Positions 1 through 9,075 of a DNA stretch of 44,899 bases are shown one piece after another; position 1 is the stretch's first letter, and each line of letters begins with the position of its first letter. Location: the NCBI GenBank assembly GCA_027021785.1, contig JALUTR010000180.1, forward strand, positions 1 through 44,899. Reading direction: 5' to 3'. The DNA is from Fidelibacterota bacterium. Lineage in GTDB: Bacteria > Fidelibacterota > Marinisomatia > Marinisomatales > JAADGP01. A model generated the notes under the pieces. That model made no database searches and had not been told where the DNA came from. It saw only the letters and a list, made by a program, of their open reading frames with translations. Position numbers and translations under genes: made by a program.

Positions 1-1
1 A

Positions 2-169
2 AGCGAGGTATCGCACTATAACGGTTTGACCTGGTATATGTATCCGGAATTGAAAGCGTTGTTTAATGGCTCAATCTACTGGTACAGCGTTGATGTAAAG
101 GGTGATTTGGCGGCGGTGTGTGGACATCCGGGATTCAATCACGGCATCGTGGCGATTGGGAGGAGATAG
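2..169 (+). CDS. C-terminal fragment of a secreted/lipoprotein beta-propeller-like protein (truncated by window start), paralogous to the next gene
   Basis: Open frame from base 2 to TAG at 167-169: SEVSHYNGLTWYMYPELKALFNGSIYWYSVDVKGDLAAVCGHPGFNHGIVAIGRR. Closely resembles the C-terminus of 243..1550 (HFNGLTWDFNNELYEL...DLKGHVAAIVGYVKGGSHGVVARGYR). Confidence 0.65.
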   Translation, partial: SEVSHYNGLTWYMYPELKALFNGSIYWYSVDVKGDLAAVCGHPGFNHGIVAIGRR

Positions 170-242
170 ATCACTTAAATGAGTATGTTCCGGGTATTCA
201 CTTTTTTGTCTGATGTAACCGTAACCGTCAATCAATGAAAAG

Positions 243-1550
243 ATGTTGTCACTGAACACACCCCGGAAACCTTTTTTATCGTCCCTTGTTTTATTGGGTT
301 TCCTCCTCCTCACCGCCTGCCCGGATGGACCGGAACCCCCACAGCGCGACACCACCATTCGCTTGAGCATAATAAACACTGGTGTCACCACCGTGAGCCT
401 GAACGTGAGCGTGGAGGATACAACTGATTCCTGGACTTTCAGTCTCTCACGTAATGATTCCATTATACTTTCAGCGGAGGTCACCGGCGCGGACACGGTG
501 GTGCGGGACGGGGGGCTTGACCCGGCCACTGCCTATCGTTACCGGGCGTACTGGCTGAGAAATGGTGAAGCTGTCGATTCCAGCACGGAAGTCCTTGCCA
601 CGACCCTGGATACGACCAGTCATAATTTCGTCTGGACAATCGATACGCTGGGAAACTACGGCAGCTACCTGAACGATGTGGCCATAATTGACGAAAATAA
701 TATCTGGGTGGTGGGGTATATCAAAAACGACAGTGGAACTTATAATGCGGCCCGTTGGAATGGGACGGAATGGGAATTGGTACTAATCGACCGAGTTGTC
801 GATTTTGATGGTGTCTTTGCATTTAGCGAAGACGAAATATGGTTTAGTGATGGATGTTTCATTTATGAATATGATGGATTAGTATTTAGTAAAAAATGGG
901 AATGTGACTGGGAAACTTATGGTCCCGGTCAGGTAAAAAATATATGGGGTAGTTCAACGAATGATATTTACTTTGTAGGCAACTCAGGTAGCATCATCCA
1001 CTACGACGGCAGCGGATTTACGAAACTGGAAACGGGCAATGAGGTGCGCTTAATCGATGTGGAAGGAACGCCGGACGGGGAGTATGTATTTATTGTTGGC
1101 TATGACTTTGTATTACCTACCCAGACAGCGGCATACATGATTCATAACGGAACTGTTGAATTGTTATATTATTCTGATGATCTATTACCACAGAATAATG
1201 AGGATTTTGGAGCTGTTTCAGGAGTAAGCGTGTATGGTGATACAGCCTACTTTGTCACTTACCAGGGTTTATGGAAATATAATTTTGTTGATAATATTTC
1301 TATTATCGATAATGTGTTTGAAATGTATGATTATTATCCCATTATTGTGCAAACATCGAATGATATATTATTAATTGGGGGTGGATTTAAATATGTCCAT
1401 TTCAACGGATTGACTTGGGATTTTAATAATGAATTATACGAACTATATAATTTTTCCGATTATGGTGCCGACCTGAAAGGTCACGTTGCTGCGATTGTTG
1501 GATATGTTAAGGGCGGCAGCCATGGTGTTGTCGCCCGTGGATACCGTTGA
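243..1550 (+). CDS. Lipoprotein with N-terminal fibronectin-III-like domain and beta-propeller-like repeats
   Basis: Signal peptide with lipobox (LLLTAC); FN3-like 'LDPATAYRYRAYWLRNG'; repeated 'WVVGY/IYFVGNSGSIIHYDG' units. Confidence 0.75.
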   Translation: MLSLNTPRKPFLSSLVLLGFLLLTACPDGPEPPQRDTTIRLSIINTGVTTVSLNVSVEDTTDSWTFSLSRNDSIILSAEVTGADTVVRDGGLDPATAYRYRAYWLRNGEAVDSSTEVLATTLDTTSHNFVWTIDTLGNYGSYLNDVAIIDENNIWVVGYIKNDSGTYNAARWNGTEWELVLIDRVVDFDGVFAFSEDEIWFSDGCFIYEYDGLVFSKKWECDWETYGPGQVKNIWGSSTNDIYFVGNSGSIIHYDGSGFTKLETGNEVRLIDVEGTPDGEYVFIVGYDFVLPTQTAAYMIHNGTVELLYYSDDLLPQNNEDFGAVSGVSVYGDTAYFVTYQGLWKYNFVDNISIIDNVFEMYDYYPIIVQTSNDILLIGGGFKYVHFNGLTWDFNNELYELYNFSDYGADLKGHVAAIVGYVKGGSHGVVARGYR

Positions 1551-1604
1551 TAAGGAAACTTAAGGTGAATCAGGTTATGCTATAGAAAGACTTTATTAAA
1601 GAAG

Positions 1605-1646
1605 CAAGCCCCGGCAGGAAGGACAGCAAGCCGATGCCGGGGCTTG
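1605..1646. terminator. Perfect 12-bp hairpin CAAGCCCCGGCA / TGCCGGGGCTTG between two secreted protein genes
   Basis: Inverted repeat 1605-1616 / 1635-1646, 18-nt loop; no obvious T-tract. Confidence 0.5.
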
Positions 1647-1744
1647 GATTGAACACAACCTGATAACAGGGAGTATTCGTTTAAAGTTTACTTCCTGTGT
1701 CAGGTTGAGAACAAGTAAAACAACCTGCAACATAGGAGTTCGTT

Positions 1745-2662
1745 ATGAAATACATAAAACCCGTGCAAGCAATAGCCTTTGGGTTAATACTAAATGCTAT
1801 TTGCCTGGCTGATAATTACACGGTCACTTTACAATTTGAACAAACCGAAGAAGCTTTAAGCACACTGTTTAGAGCCCAGGTATTTCCTCACCCGTTGGGA
1901 GTTCACAACGGCGATGACTACGACATATATTTATGGAATCCGGACATAGATATTGAACCGGGAGTTGTCAAATTCAATTTTACCATCTTTGCAGACGTGG
2001 TTATCGGAGGAACGCCCATTCAATACAATTACCCGTTTTCATTACCCTTGAATATTCCAGCCGGTGAATTATCGATTACCGGCATAATTGCTTTTCTGGA
2101 AGGGATACCCGCTCAAATTAACAGTATGGATGGACCTCAATGGGTTAAGGACATTATCATAGCTGAATATGAAGGGTTGGAACTTACCGTATATCCGAAT
2201 TCGCTGTTGGAAGATGCAAACGCCAACATACCTGAAAGTTGGGATTTAACCGTTGGTAATTTTGGGTTTACCTGGGCTGCTGAAACCAATCTGTTGAAGT
2301 TTACAGTCTTCACAGAAATTGAATCAAAACCATTAACCATAAACTCTGAGTACAAAAGAGGAGATACGTGGATTGGAATTAGGATGAATCCCAATGTCCC
2401 CTTAACTGTGTTAGGATACAATATCGTTCTCATAGGAGGCACTATGTGGACTAATGATAGGGACCTAAATCTCAATCTCACTCCAAACACATATGAGGGA
2501 AATGCTTTTTACATAGATTTTGGGACAACCGTAGGATCGGGAGGCGACTGGCGATTAGAAGTAAGTCTGGGTTCAGATTATGGGTTGTGGATTTACACCT
2601 ATACATTTACCGCTGAATATAATTATTGGTCTACTTTGTCTTCTTACACGGTAATACCTTAG
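1745..2662 (+). CDS. Secreted protein of unknown function
   Basis: ATG with upstream AGGAG; N-terminal signal-like segment (MKYIKPVQAIAFGLILNAICLA); beta-rich sequence. Confidence 0.65.
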   Translation: MKYIKPVQAIAFGLILNAICLADNYTVTLQFEQTEEALSTLFRAQVFPHPLGVHNGDDYDIYLWNPDIDIEPGVVKFNFTIFADVVIGGTPIQYNYPFSLPLNIPAGELSITGIIAFLEGIPAQINSMDGPQWVKDIIIAEYEGLELTVYPNSLLEDANANIPESWDLTVGNFGFTWAAETNLLKFTVFTEIESKPLTINSEYKRGDTWIGIRMNPNVPLTVLGYNIVLIGGTMWTNDRDLNLNLTPNTYEGNAFYIDFGTTVGSGGDWRLEVSLGSDYGLWIYTYTFTAEYNYWSTLSSYTVIP

Positions 2663-2686
2663 CAAATTATTAGGAAAGGAATTACA

Positions 2687-5600
2687 ATGAACATTAAAAA
2701 TAAATTCTTGATTGTCCTGATAACTGTCTTCTGCATTCAAAGTAAAGCACAGAATAATTTCAATTTAGTCATTAGTGAGGAAAATACCATTCAATCAATC
2801 TTCGATGCTTTAGTGAATGCTAACGCTTTAAACTATGGATATTATGGTGCAGGACAAGATTGGGCAATGAATGTTAACAAAATTACCTTAGATCTTGTAA
2901 CAGGCAAATCTTATAATATGAAGTTAACTGTTGATGTTTCTTTTTATATGGACCTCGATATATTAAACGGAATATTTAGCAGTACAATTAACCGAACAAT
3001 TGCCCTTTATGCAGATATATACAGCCGATACGATGAATTAACCGGAGAATTTACATTAAACCTTAGGTTGGTTGATTTTAACATTAACGATTTTCCCGAT
3101 ACTATTGAAGACTTGGCCTTTATATATCTGGTGTTCGAAAATTTAACGGTTATGAATCTTATAGATTTTTACCCGAATATCGAACCTTTATATTTCAAAT
3201 CAAACTATCCTGAAATGACAGTCACCGATGATGCGATAATATTGTCAATCCAACTCAACGATGAGATTGTAGTAGCAAATAGATCTACTTCCGATCCGAC
3301 GGGTTTTATTTCAGGTGAATTATCAATCCAAAATGTAAGCACCCCACTTTTGACAAAGAATAATCTGGCTTCTCCTTCAATAGTTTTTGCCCGACTAAAC
3401 GATGAGTACATCGCCACAACAAATAACCGAACAATTGGTGCTGAAACACATCTCACTTGGACAAATAATATTGATCATAAACTTATCACCGATGAATTTC
3501 AATTAACACAACAATACTTCACTGATGGTTTAACAGCCTGGTACCAAGAACAACAAACCGCTAACATTGCCACGAATCCCGCGGGAATAGAAATAGACTT
3601 CCACGACCCCTGGTACTACGACGAAACAACCCAAACCCAGCCCGACAACTTCCGCCCCATTACCCCCGGCCAGTACCAGGTGTTCTTGGATCAACAACCC
3701 GACCAAGGAGCCCACTACCGCCTGAAGGCGCCGCTTTTGACCAGCGCTGACGGCGAGTATTATGTGTTCAACCGCTGGGTGGCCAAAGATGCAAACGGCG
3801 CCGAATTACCCTCCGGGGGAATTTTCGTCAACGGGGAGGATGACACAACCACGGCGGTGGTCTTCACCGCGGCAACCGCGACCGTCGAGGCGGAATATTA
3901 TACGGTAACCGTCAACGGCGGAGAATTGGAAGCCTCCAACGGAAAGGTCTATCTTAATACCTCCGATTATGCCAATCTGGACGGAATATGGGCATTTGAT
4001 CAATGGACGGTAACTTCCGGTTCGGCGACGATTACCAATATTAATTCCAGAAGAACCAAAGTCACGATCAACGCCGACAATACGGTATTAAAAGTTTCAT
4101 ATGTAAACGCCATCACCACCCAGGGCAAGACGGTGGAGATTACGGCCGGGGATACGGTGACGGTTCCGCCCGGAGCCAATTACACCATCACCAACACCGA
4201 CCTGGCGATTGACGTAAACGGGGGTGTTTTAAATATGATCGGCACGGCGGAGAACCGGATTGTTCTGGATATACCGCAAGGTGGAAGTCCCTGGAGGGGG
4301 ATTTACTTATTCTCCGGTGAGCTTAATATGGAGTATGTTGATATAGGAAATTCGGAAGAAATTGATATTTTTGGAGGAAGTGTCAATATTGAAAACACTT
4401 CCTTTATTGATAACCCGGGACAGGCAATCTATATTGAGGGATATGACGCTGTTGTAACCCTCCGGGACGTAACCATTTCCGGTTCCCCCTTCGGAATCTA
4501 TGCCGATGGCAATATCGGGAAATTAGTAGTTAATAATTCCACGCTGACCGGCACAAATTCGCCCGGGAGCATAGGCCTTTTTGCCTACCGGGACGCTTCC
4601 AACATAACAATCGAAAAATCTTCAATAACCGGTTTTTCCAAAGGTCTTAAGCTCCATTTGAATAGAAATGTTCTAAGCAGCCTGGAGATTATCAACTCAA
4701 CGATAGTCGCTGCCGATACGGGTCTGTTTATCGAAACGGATTTTGTGTTTGATGATTATGACAACTATTGGAAAGATACATTGATAATTAAGAACAACAT
4801 ATTTTCGGCAAACATCCCCTATTACAGTACTGATTCCGACCCGATTCAGAACAACCCCTATGATCCGACAAGGGTTATTGGCTATAACGACACCTACTCA
4901 ATGGACGGCTCGTCCTTTGATATTTTCAACTGGGTTGGCAATAACGGCAACATCTCTGCCGATCCGTTGTTTGTTGACCCGGTCAACGGTGATTACACCC
5001 TGCAATACACCAGTCCCTGCATCGATGCCGGTGATCCCGGTTCGCCCCCGGATCCGGATGGCACAAGGGCCGACATCGGCGCCTACTATTTCCCCCAACT
5101 GCAGGGAACACTCAGTTCCGACACCACGCTTACGCAATCCACCCGCATCTCCGGCGACCTGACGGCGCAGAATATCACCGTCTCCTCCGGCGCAACCCTG
5201 GTCGTTGATCCCGGAGTAACCGTAAAGTTCAACGGCGGCAAAAGGCTGCGGGTCTATGGCGCCTTAAAAGCCGAAGGGACGGCCGGCTCCCCCATCCGGT
5301 TTACCTCCGCCGGCACAACCCCCGGCCCCGGCGACTGGTACGGCATCGAATTTGGAGACTCCAGTGCAGATGAGGAATGCGTCATCAAGTACGCCGATAT
5401 CGAATACGCCGTAAACGGAATCAATTGTTACCGGGCCAATCCCAGGATTGAGAACAACACCATTTCCAACAGCTCAAATTACGGCATCTATCTCTATTAT
5501 TCCTCGCCAACCATAAAAAACAACAACATCCAATATTCCTATTGGAGAGGCATCTACGGCTACGCATCCGACCCGTATATTGAAAACGACACCCTCACCT

Positions 5601-7000
5601 ACAATTCGGATGGTGTTTATTTCTACTACTCTTCCAACCCCCGGTTGTACAATAACACCATCAACAACAACGACATTGGCGTCTATTCCGAAAAAAGCTC
5701 TCCCAAACTCGGTCCCATATCCGGTTCGGGTAAAGGGAACAATGTGATAACCGGGAATTATATTGGTATTTTTGCGTATTACTACGCCAACCCGTTTTTA
5801 GGAAGCACCGATTCGGAGAACAATCGGATCGGCGGACATAATTCCGTATATGGAGTAAATGGCGATATTGGTCATCAAAACGTAAGGGCCATTTCGAACT
5901 CCGATGTGGACGCCCAGTGGAACTGGTGGGGAGCCTTTCCTCCCCCTTCTAACCGTTTTTATACCGACGGCACTTCCACCATTGATTATTCGAATCCCCT
6001 TTCCTCCGATCCCAACGGCGGCGATCAGGGTGGTACCCTGGCCTTCGGGTTTGCCTCGGAACTTACGCGCAAGAAAACCACCCTGGCCGGCAGCCCCGCC
6101 GTGCGCGGGAACAAACCCGACACCACCACCGCGGCCGGACTTGCAGGATACGCCAAGGACCTCCGGCTGTACGGTAAACACGACCAGGCTATCCGGATGT
6201 ACAAATCCCTGATCCGCAAGTTCTCCGACACCCCCGAAGCACAGCAGGCCCTGGTACGCGTGATTTCACTCTACCGGGAAACCAAAACAAGGGGCTTAAG
6301 CGGATACCTAAACGGTCTGATTAACCGCCGCGGGATGGACGAACGCCTGCGAACCATTGCCTCCGACTTTCTCATCGGCGCCTATGTGGATGAGGGGGAC
6401 ATAAGCAAGGCCGTCGGCGCCGCGGGAAGGATCATCAAACGCTTTCCCGGTACCGAACATGAATACACGGCCCTGTTTGAACTGTTCACAATCTATCACA
6501 ATGAGTTAAACGACAGTACCAAAGCGGCGGAAACGTTGGCGGTAATGAAACGCAAGTATCCCGATTACCGACTGACCATGACAGCGCAGGTGGCCCTGGG
6601 CGAGGAGGTGGACCTCTCCAAACTCCGGGATTTCGGTAACCTGCGGGGTGGCAAGGAAACGGCCGCGGAGATGGAAGAGCCCCTGCCCAAGGAGTACCGT
6701 TTGGGGAACAACTATCCCAATCCCTTTAACCCCACCACGGTAATCCCTTACGAACTGCCGGTGGACTCTTACGTGAGCCTGGTGATCTATGACCTGCTGG
6801 GCAGGGAAATCGTTAAGCTCATAGACGGTGAAATGACCGCCGGTTTCCGCCAGGTTGAATGGAACGGGAAAGACCGCTTCGGGAACCAGGTCGGCAGCGG
6901 GGTCTATCTCTACCGCATCTCCGCCCGCGGTATGGACAGCAATGAGCCCGCCGGACAGCGATCCTTTGCCCGCTCGGGGAAGATGGTCCTGGTCAGGTAA
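2687..7000 (+). CDS. Large secreted right-handed beta-helix protein with a TPR-like segment and C-terminal FlgD-like/T9SS-type sorting domain
   Basis: Signal peptide; many parallel-beta-helix units (NNTISNSSNYGIYLYYSSPTIKNNNIQYS...); C-terminus YPNPFNPTTVIPYELP...VYDLLGREI...WNGKDRFGNQVGSGVYLYRI. Confidence 0.85.
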   Translation: MNIKNKFLIVLITVFCIQSKAQNNFNLVISEENTIQSIFDALVNANALNYGYYGAGQDWAMNVNKITLDLVTGKSYNMKLTVDVSFYMDLDILNGIFSSTINRTIALYADIYSRYDELTGEFTLNLRLVDFNINDFPDTIEDLAFIYLVFENLTVMNLIDFYPNIEPLYFKSNYPEMTVTDDAIILSIQLNDEIVVANRSTSDPTGFISGELSIQNVSTPLLTKNNLASPSIVFARLNDEYIATTNNRTIGAETHLTWTNNIDHKLITDEFQLTQQYFTDGLTAWYQEQQTANIATNPAGIEIDFHDPWYYDETTQTQPDNFRPITPGQYQVFLDQQPDQGAHYRLKAPLLTSADGEYYVFNRWVAKDANGAELPSGGIFVNGEDDTTTAVVFTAATATVEAEYYTVTVNGGELEASNGKVYLNTSDYANLDGIWAFDQWTVTSGSATITNINSRRTKVTINADNTVLKVSYVNAITTQGKTVEITAGDTVTVPPGANYTITNTDLAIDVNGGVLNMIGTAENRIVLDIPQGGSPWRGIYLFSGELNMEYVDIGNSEEIDIFGGSVNIENTSFIDNPGQAIYIEGYDAVVTLRDVTISGSPFGIYADGNIGKLVVNNSTLTGTNSPGSIGLFAYRDASNITIEKSSITGFSKGLKLHLNRNVLSSLEIINSTIVAADTGLFIETDFVFDDYDNYWKDTLIIKNNIFSANIPYYSTDSDPIQNNPYDPTRVIGYNDTYSMDGSSFDIFNWVGNNGNISADPLFVDPVNGDYTLQYTSPCIDAGDPGSPPDPDGTRADIGAYYFPQLQGTLSSDTTLTQSTRISGDLTAQNITVSSGATLVVDPGVTVKFNGGKRLRVYGALKAEGTAGSPIRFTSAGTTPGPGDWYGIEFGDSSADEECVIKYADIEYAVNGINCYRANPRIENNTISNSSNYGIYLYYSSPTIKNNNIQYSYWRGIYGYASDPYIENDTLTYNSDGVYFYYSSNPRLYNNTINNNDIGVYSEKSSPKLGPISGSGKGNNVITGNYIGIFAYYYANPFLGSTDSENNRIGGHNSVYGVNGDIGHQNVRAISNSDVDAQWNWWGAFPPPSNRFYTDGTSTIDYSNPLSSDPNGGDQGGTLAFGFASELTRKKTTLAGSPAVRGNKPDTTTAAGLAGYAKDLRLYGKHDQAIRMYKSLIRKFSDTPEAQQALVRVISLYRETKTRGLSGYLNGLINRRGMDERLRTIASDFLIGAYVDEGDISKAVGAAGRIIKRFPGTEHEYTALFELFTIYHNELNDSTKAAETLAVMKRKYPDYRLTMTAQVALGEEVDLSKLRDFGNLRGGKETAAEMEEPLPKEYRLGNNYPNPFNPTTVIPYELPVDSYVSLVIYDLLGREIVKLIDGEMTAGFRQVEWNGKDRFGNQVGSGVYLYRISARGMDSNEPAGQRSFARSGKMVLVR

Positions 7001-7020
7001 CCGCGGAAACAGTGACTTCA

Positions 7021-7056
7021 GGAAGCGCGCCGGGATTTACTCTCCGGCGCGCTTCC
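7021..7056. terminator. Perfect 13-bp GC-rich hairpin downstream of the beta-helix gene
   Basis: GGAAGCGCGCCGG (7021-7033) / CCGGCGCGCTTCC (7044-7056), 10-nt loop, 20 nt after the stop codon at 7000. Confidence 0.6.
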
Positions 7057-7197
7057 CGCCTGTGATATCCGGGAAATGATAGCATTTAAGGCCCAGGAAA
7101 TCGAATCCTTTTTGTGCAGGATCAGGAGATCCTGCACGATCATAAAAAGGACAAAGGACGTAGTCCGAACCCCGACCTTTTCGTTGCGATCTGCCAA

Positions 7198-9075
7198 ATG
7201 AAACCAAATTCCTCGCTGACAAATCGATTTTATCGATGGTCGATAACCGGAACGCTCGTTCTGGTCCTGCTTCTTTTTTATGATCGGATGATGTGGAGTT
7301 TTCAGGCCCCCAAAAACCTGTTTCTTCAAATTGCCGTTTTCGGAGTTCTCTTCCTCCATTTCTTAAAACCGAGAACGAATTTCCGGTTCGGCCTGCTCGA
7401 TTCCGTCGTCCTGTTCCGGCTGGTGTTTATTGTCCTGCTTACCGTTTTTTGGGGGAATACCGACGACCTTTTCACCCGGCTGGATGTGCTCGCGTACCTG
7501 ACCCTTTTTTATTTTCTGGTTCAACTGAGCTTCCCGACGGACGGGCACGGCCTCACTGACCCGGCCGGCAAGTATTTTTCGTGGCTATCACTTACCGGCA
7601 CGCTTATCGCCGTTTACGGCATCATGCAATATTTCGGAATGGACATTTTTTACCCGCGGGGATATTCGTACTATGAATCAAGAGTGGTCGGCACTTTTGG
7701 GAATGCCAATACAATGGGAGGCTTTCTGGCTGCGGTTTTTCCGTTTGCCGTCTATGTCACGTTCCTTGCGGCGAATAAAAAACAAAAAATCTTCCGGGTG
7801 GTCTGCTCCCTGTTGATGATTACGGCGATTATCCTGACCCTGAGCCGGGGGGCCTGGATGGCGTTGTCCGTGGTACTGTTGATTGCGGGATATTTCGCCG
7901 CGCGGAAAAGGATGGGAACACTTTTTGCCAAACGTTCCTACCGGGTCGGCACCGTTGTACTGGTTGCCGGGATTCTCCTCCTCCTGGCCTGGCAGGTTTA
8001 CCAGTTGAACCCCTCCTCGGCCAGGGGTAGATTTTTCGTGTGGAAAATAAGTTTGAAAATGATCGCCGATCATCCGCTGACCGGCATCGGTTACGGCCGG
8101 TACGGAACACGCTACCTGGACTACCAGGCGGACTACTCTGACGATCCGCGCAACGCCCCGGATTTCGACCGGGCGGCAAACATAAAACAGGCCCATAACG
8201 AGTATTTACAGGTCCTGGCCGAAACCGGCGTCATCGGATTCATCCTGTTTTTGTCCGTCTTTATTATCGCCTGCCGAAATATCGCAGATCTGGTCAAAGC
8301 GGCCGGAAAGGATAAAAAGGAACGGGCGCTGGCCTTGGCCCTGGCCTCATCCCTGACAATCACAGCGTTGCACTCGCTGGTCGACAGTCCCCTGCATACT
8401 TTGCCGGTGAATATCCTTTTTTACTTTGTTCTTGGTCTGATCTCGTTCGGAACCAAAAGTATCGGCCGTAAATATGAGCGGCTCCCGGAAAGAACCGGGA
8501 TCGAATTTTCGTTCAATAACCATTGGTCATTGGCGCTTATCGCCTTTGGAATCTTTGCCTGGGGTTCATTCGACGCGGTCAGAAAAGCGAACGGTTACAT
8601 TGCCTGGCGCAAGGGTCAGGATTACGTGGCGCGCGGGGAATGGTACAGGGGCATAGAAGAATACGAAAAAGCAACCCGGATATTGACCGGCGCGGGGGAA
8701 CTCCGGTTCCATCTCGGCGCCGCCTATGCCTACACCCGGCAGCCTGAAAAAGCATTGGCCTGTTTCAAAACGGCGCAGGCTACGTTTAACGATAAAAATC
8801 TTCATATAACGAAAGGTTCGGCGCTCTACCAAACAGGACGGTACGAGGAAGCGGAAGCAAGTTTCAGAACGGCCTTAAGAATGTACCCGAAACTTCTGCT
8901 TCCGCGTTTATGGCTCGCGGAAATGTACCTCAACAGGGGGAAAGTCCCGGACGCTGTCACGGAATTGAAAACCATTACAACCATCCAGCCAAAGGTAATT
9001 ACCGATGAAATCAGGAGTATCAAAAAAGATGCGGAAAAATTGCTTGAAATTTATGCTGCCGAAAAAACCCAATAA
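7198..9075 (+). CDS. O-antigen ligase/polymerase-like (Wzy/WaaL-type) membrane protein with C-terminal TPR
   Basis: Multiple TM helices; 'GTFGNANTMGGFLAAVFPF', 'LSRGAWMAL', 'TGIGYGRY', 'QAHNEYLQVLAETGVIGFILF' motifs typical of Wzy_C; C-terminal TPR. Start placed at internal ATG 7198 (track ORF begins at 7114). Confidence 0.8.
   Translation: MKPNSSLTNRFYRWSITGTLVLVLLLFYDRMMWSFQAPKNLFLQIAVFGVLFLHFLKPRTNFRFGLLDSVVLFRLVFIVLLTVFWGNTDDLFTRLDVLAYLTLFYFLVQLSFPTDGHGLTDPAGKYFSWLSLTGTLIAVYGIMQYFGMDIFYPRGYSYYESRVVGTFGNANTMGGFLAAVFPFAVYVTFLAANKKQKIFRVVCSLLMITAIILTLSRGAWMALSVVLLIAGYFAARKRMGTLFAKRSYRVGTVVLVAGILLLLAWQVYQLNPSSARGRFFVWKISLKMIADHPLTGIGYGRYGTRYLDYQADYSDDPRNAPDFDRAANIKQAHNEYLQVLAETGVIGFILFLSVFIIACRNIADLVKAAGKDKKERALALALASSLTITALHSLVDSPLHTLPVNILFYFVLGLISFGTKSIGRKYERLPERTGIEFSFNNHWSLALIAFGIFAWGSFDAVRKANGYIAWRKGQDYVARGEWYRGIEEYEKATRILTGAGELRFHLGAAYAYTRQPEKALACFKTAQATFNDKNLHITKGSALYQTGRYEEAEASFRTALRMYPKLLLPRLWLAEMYLNRGKVPDAVTELKTITTIQPKVITDEIRSIKKDAEKLLEIYAAEKTQ

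Noticed and set aside
71-529. 152-aa minus-strand ORF at the left edge
   Set aside because: Overlaps two supported plus-strand frames; no family motif.
7678-8196. Antisense ORFs opposite the O-antigen ligase-like gene
   Set aside because: Shadow ORFs of a well-supported coding frame; low-complexity composition.
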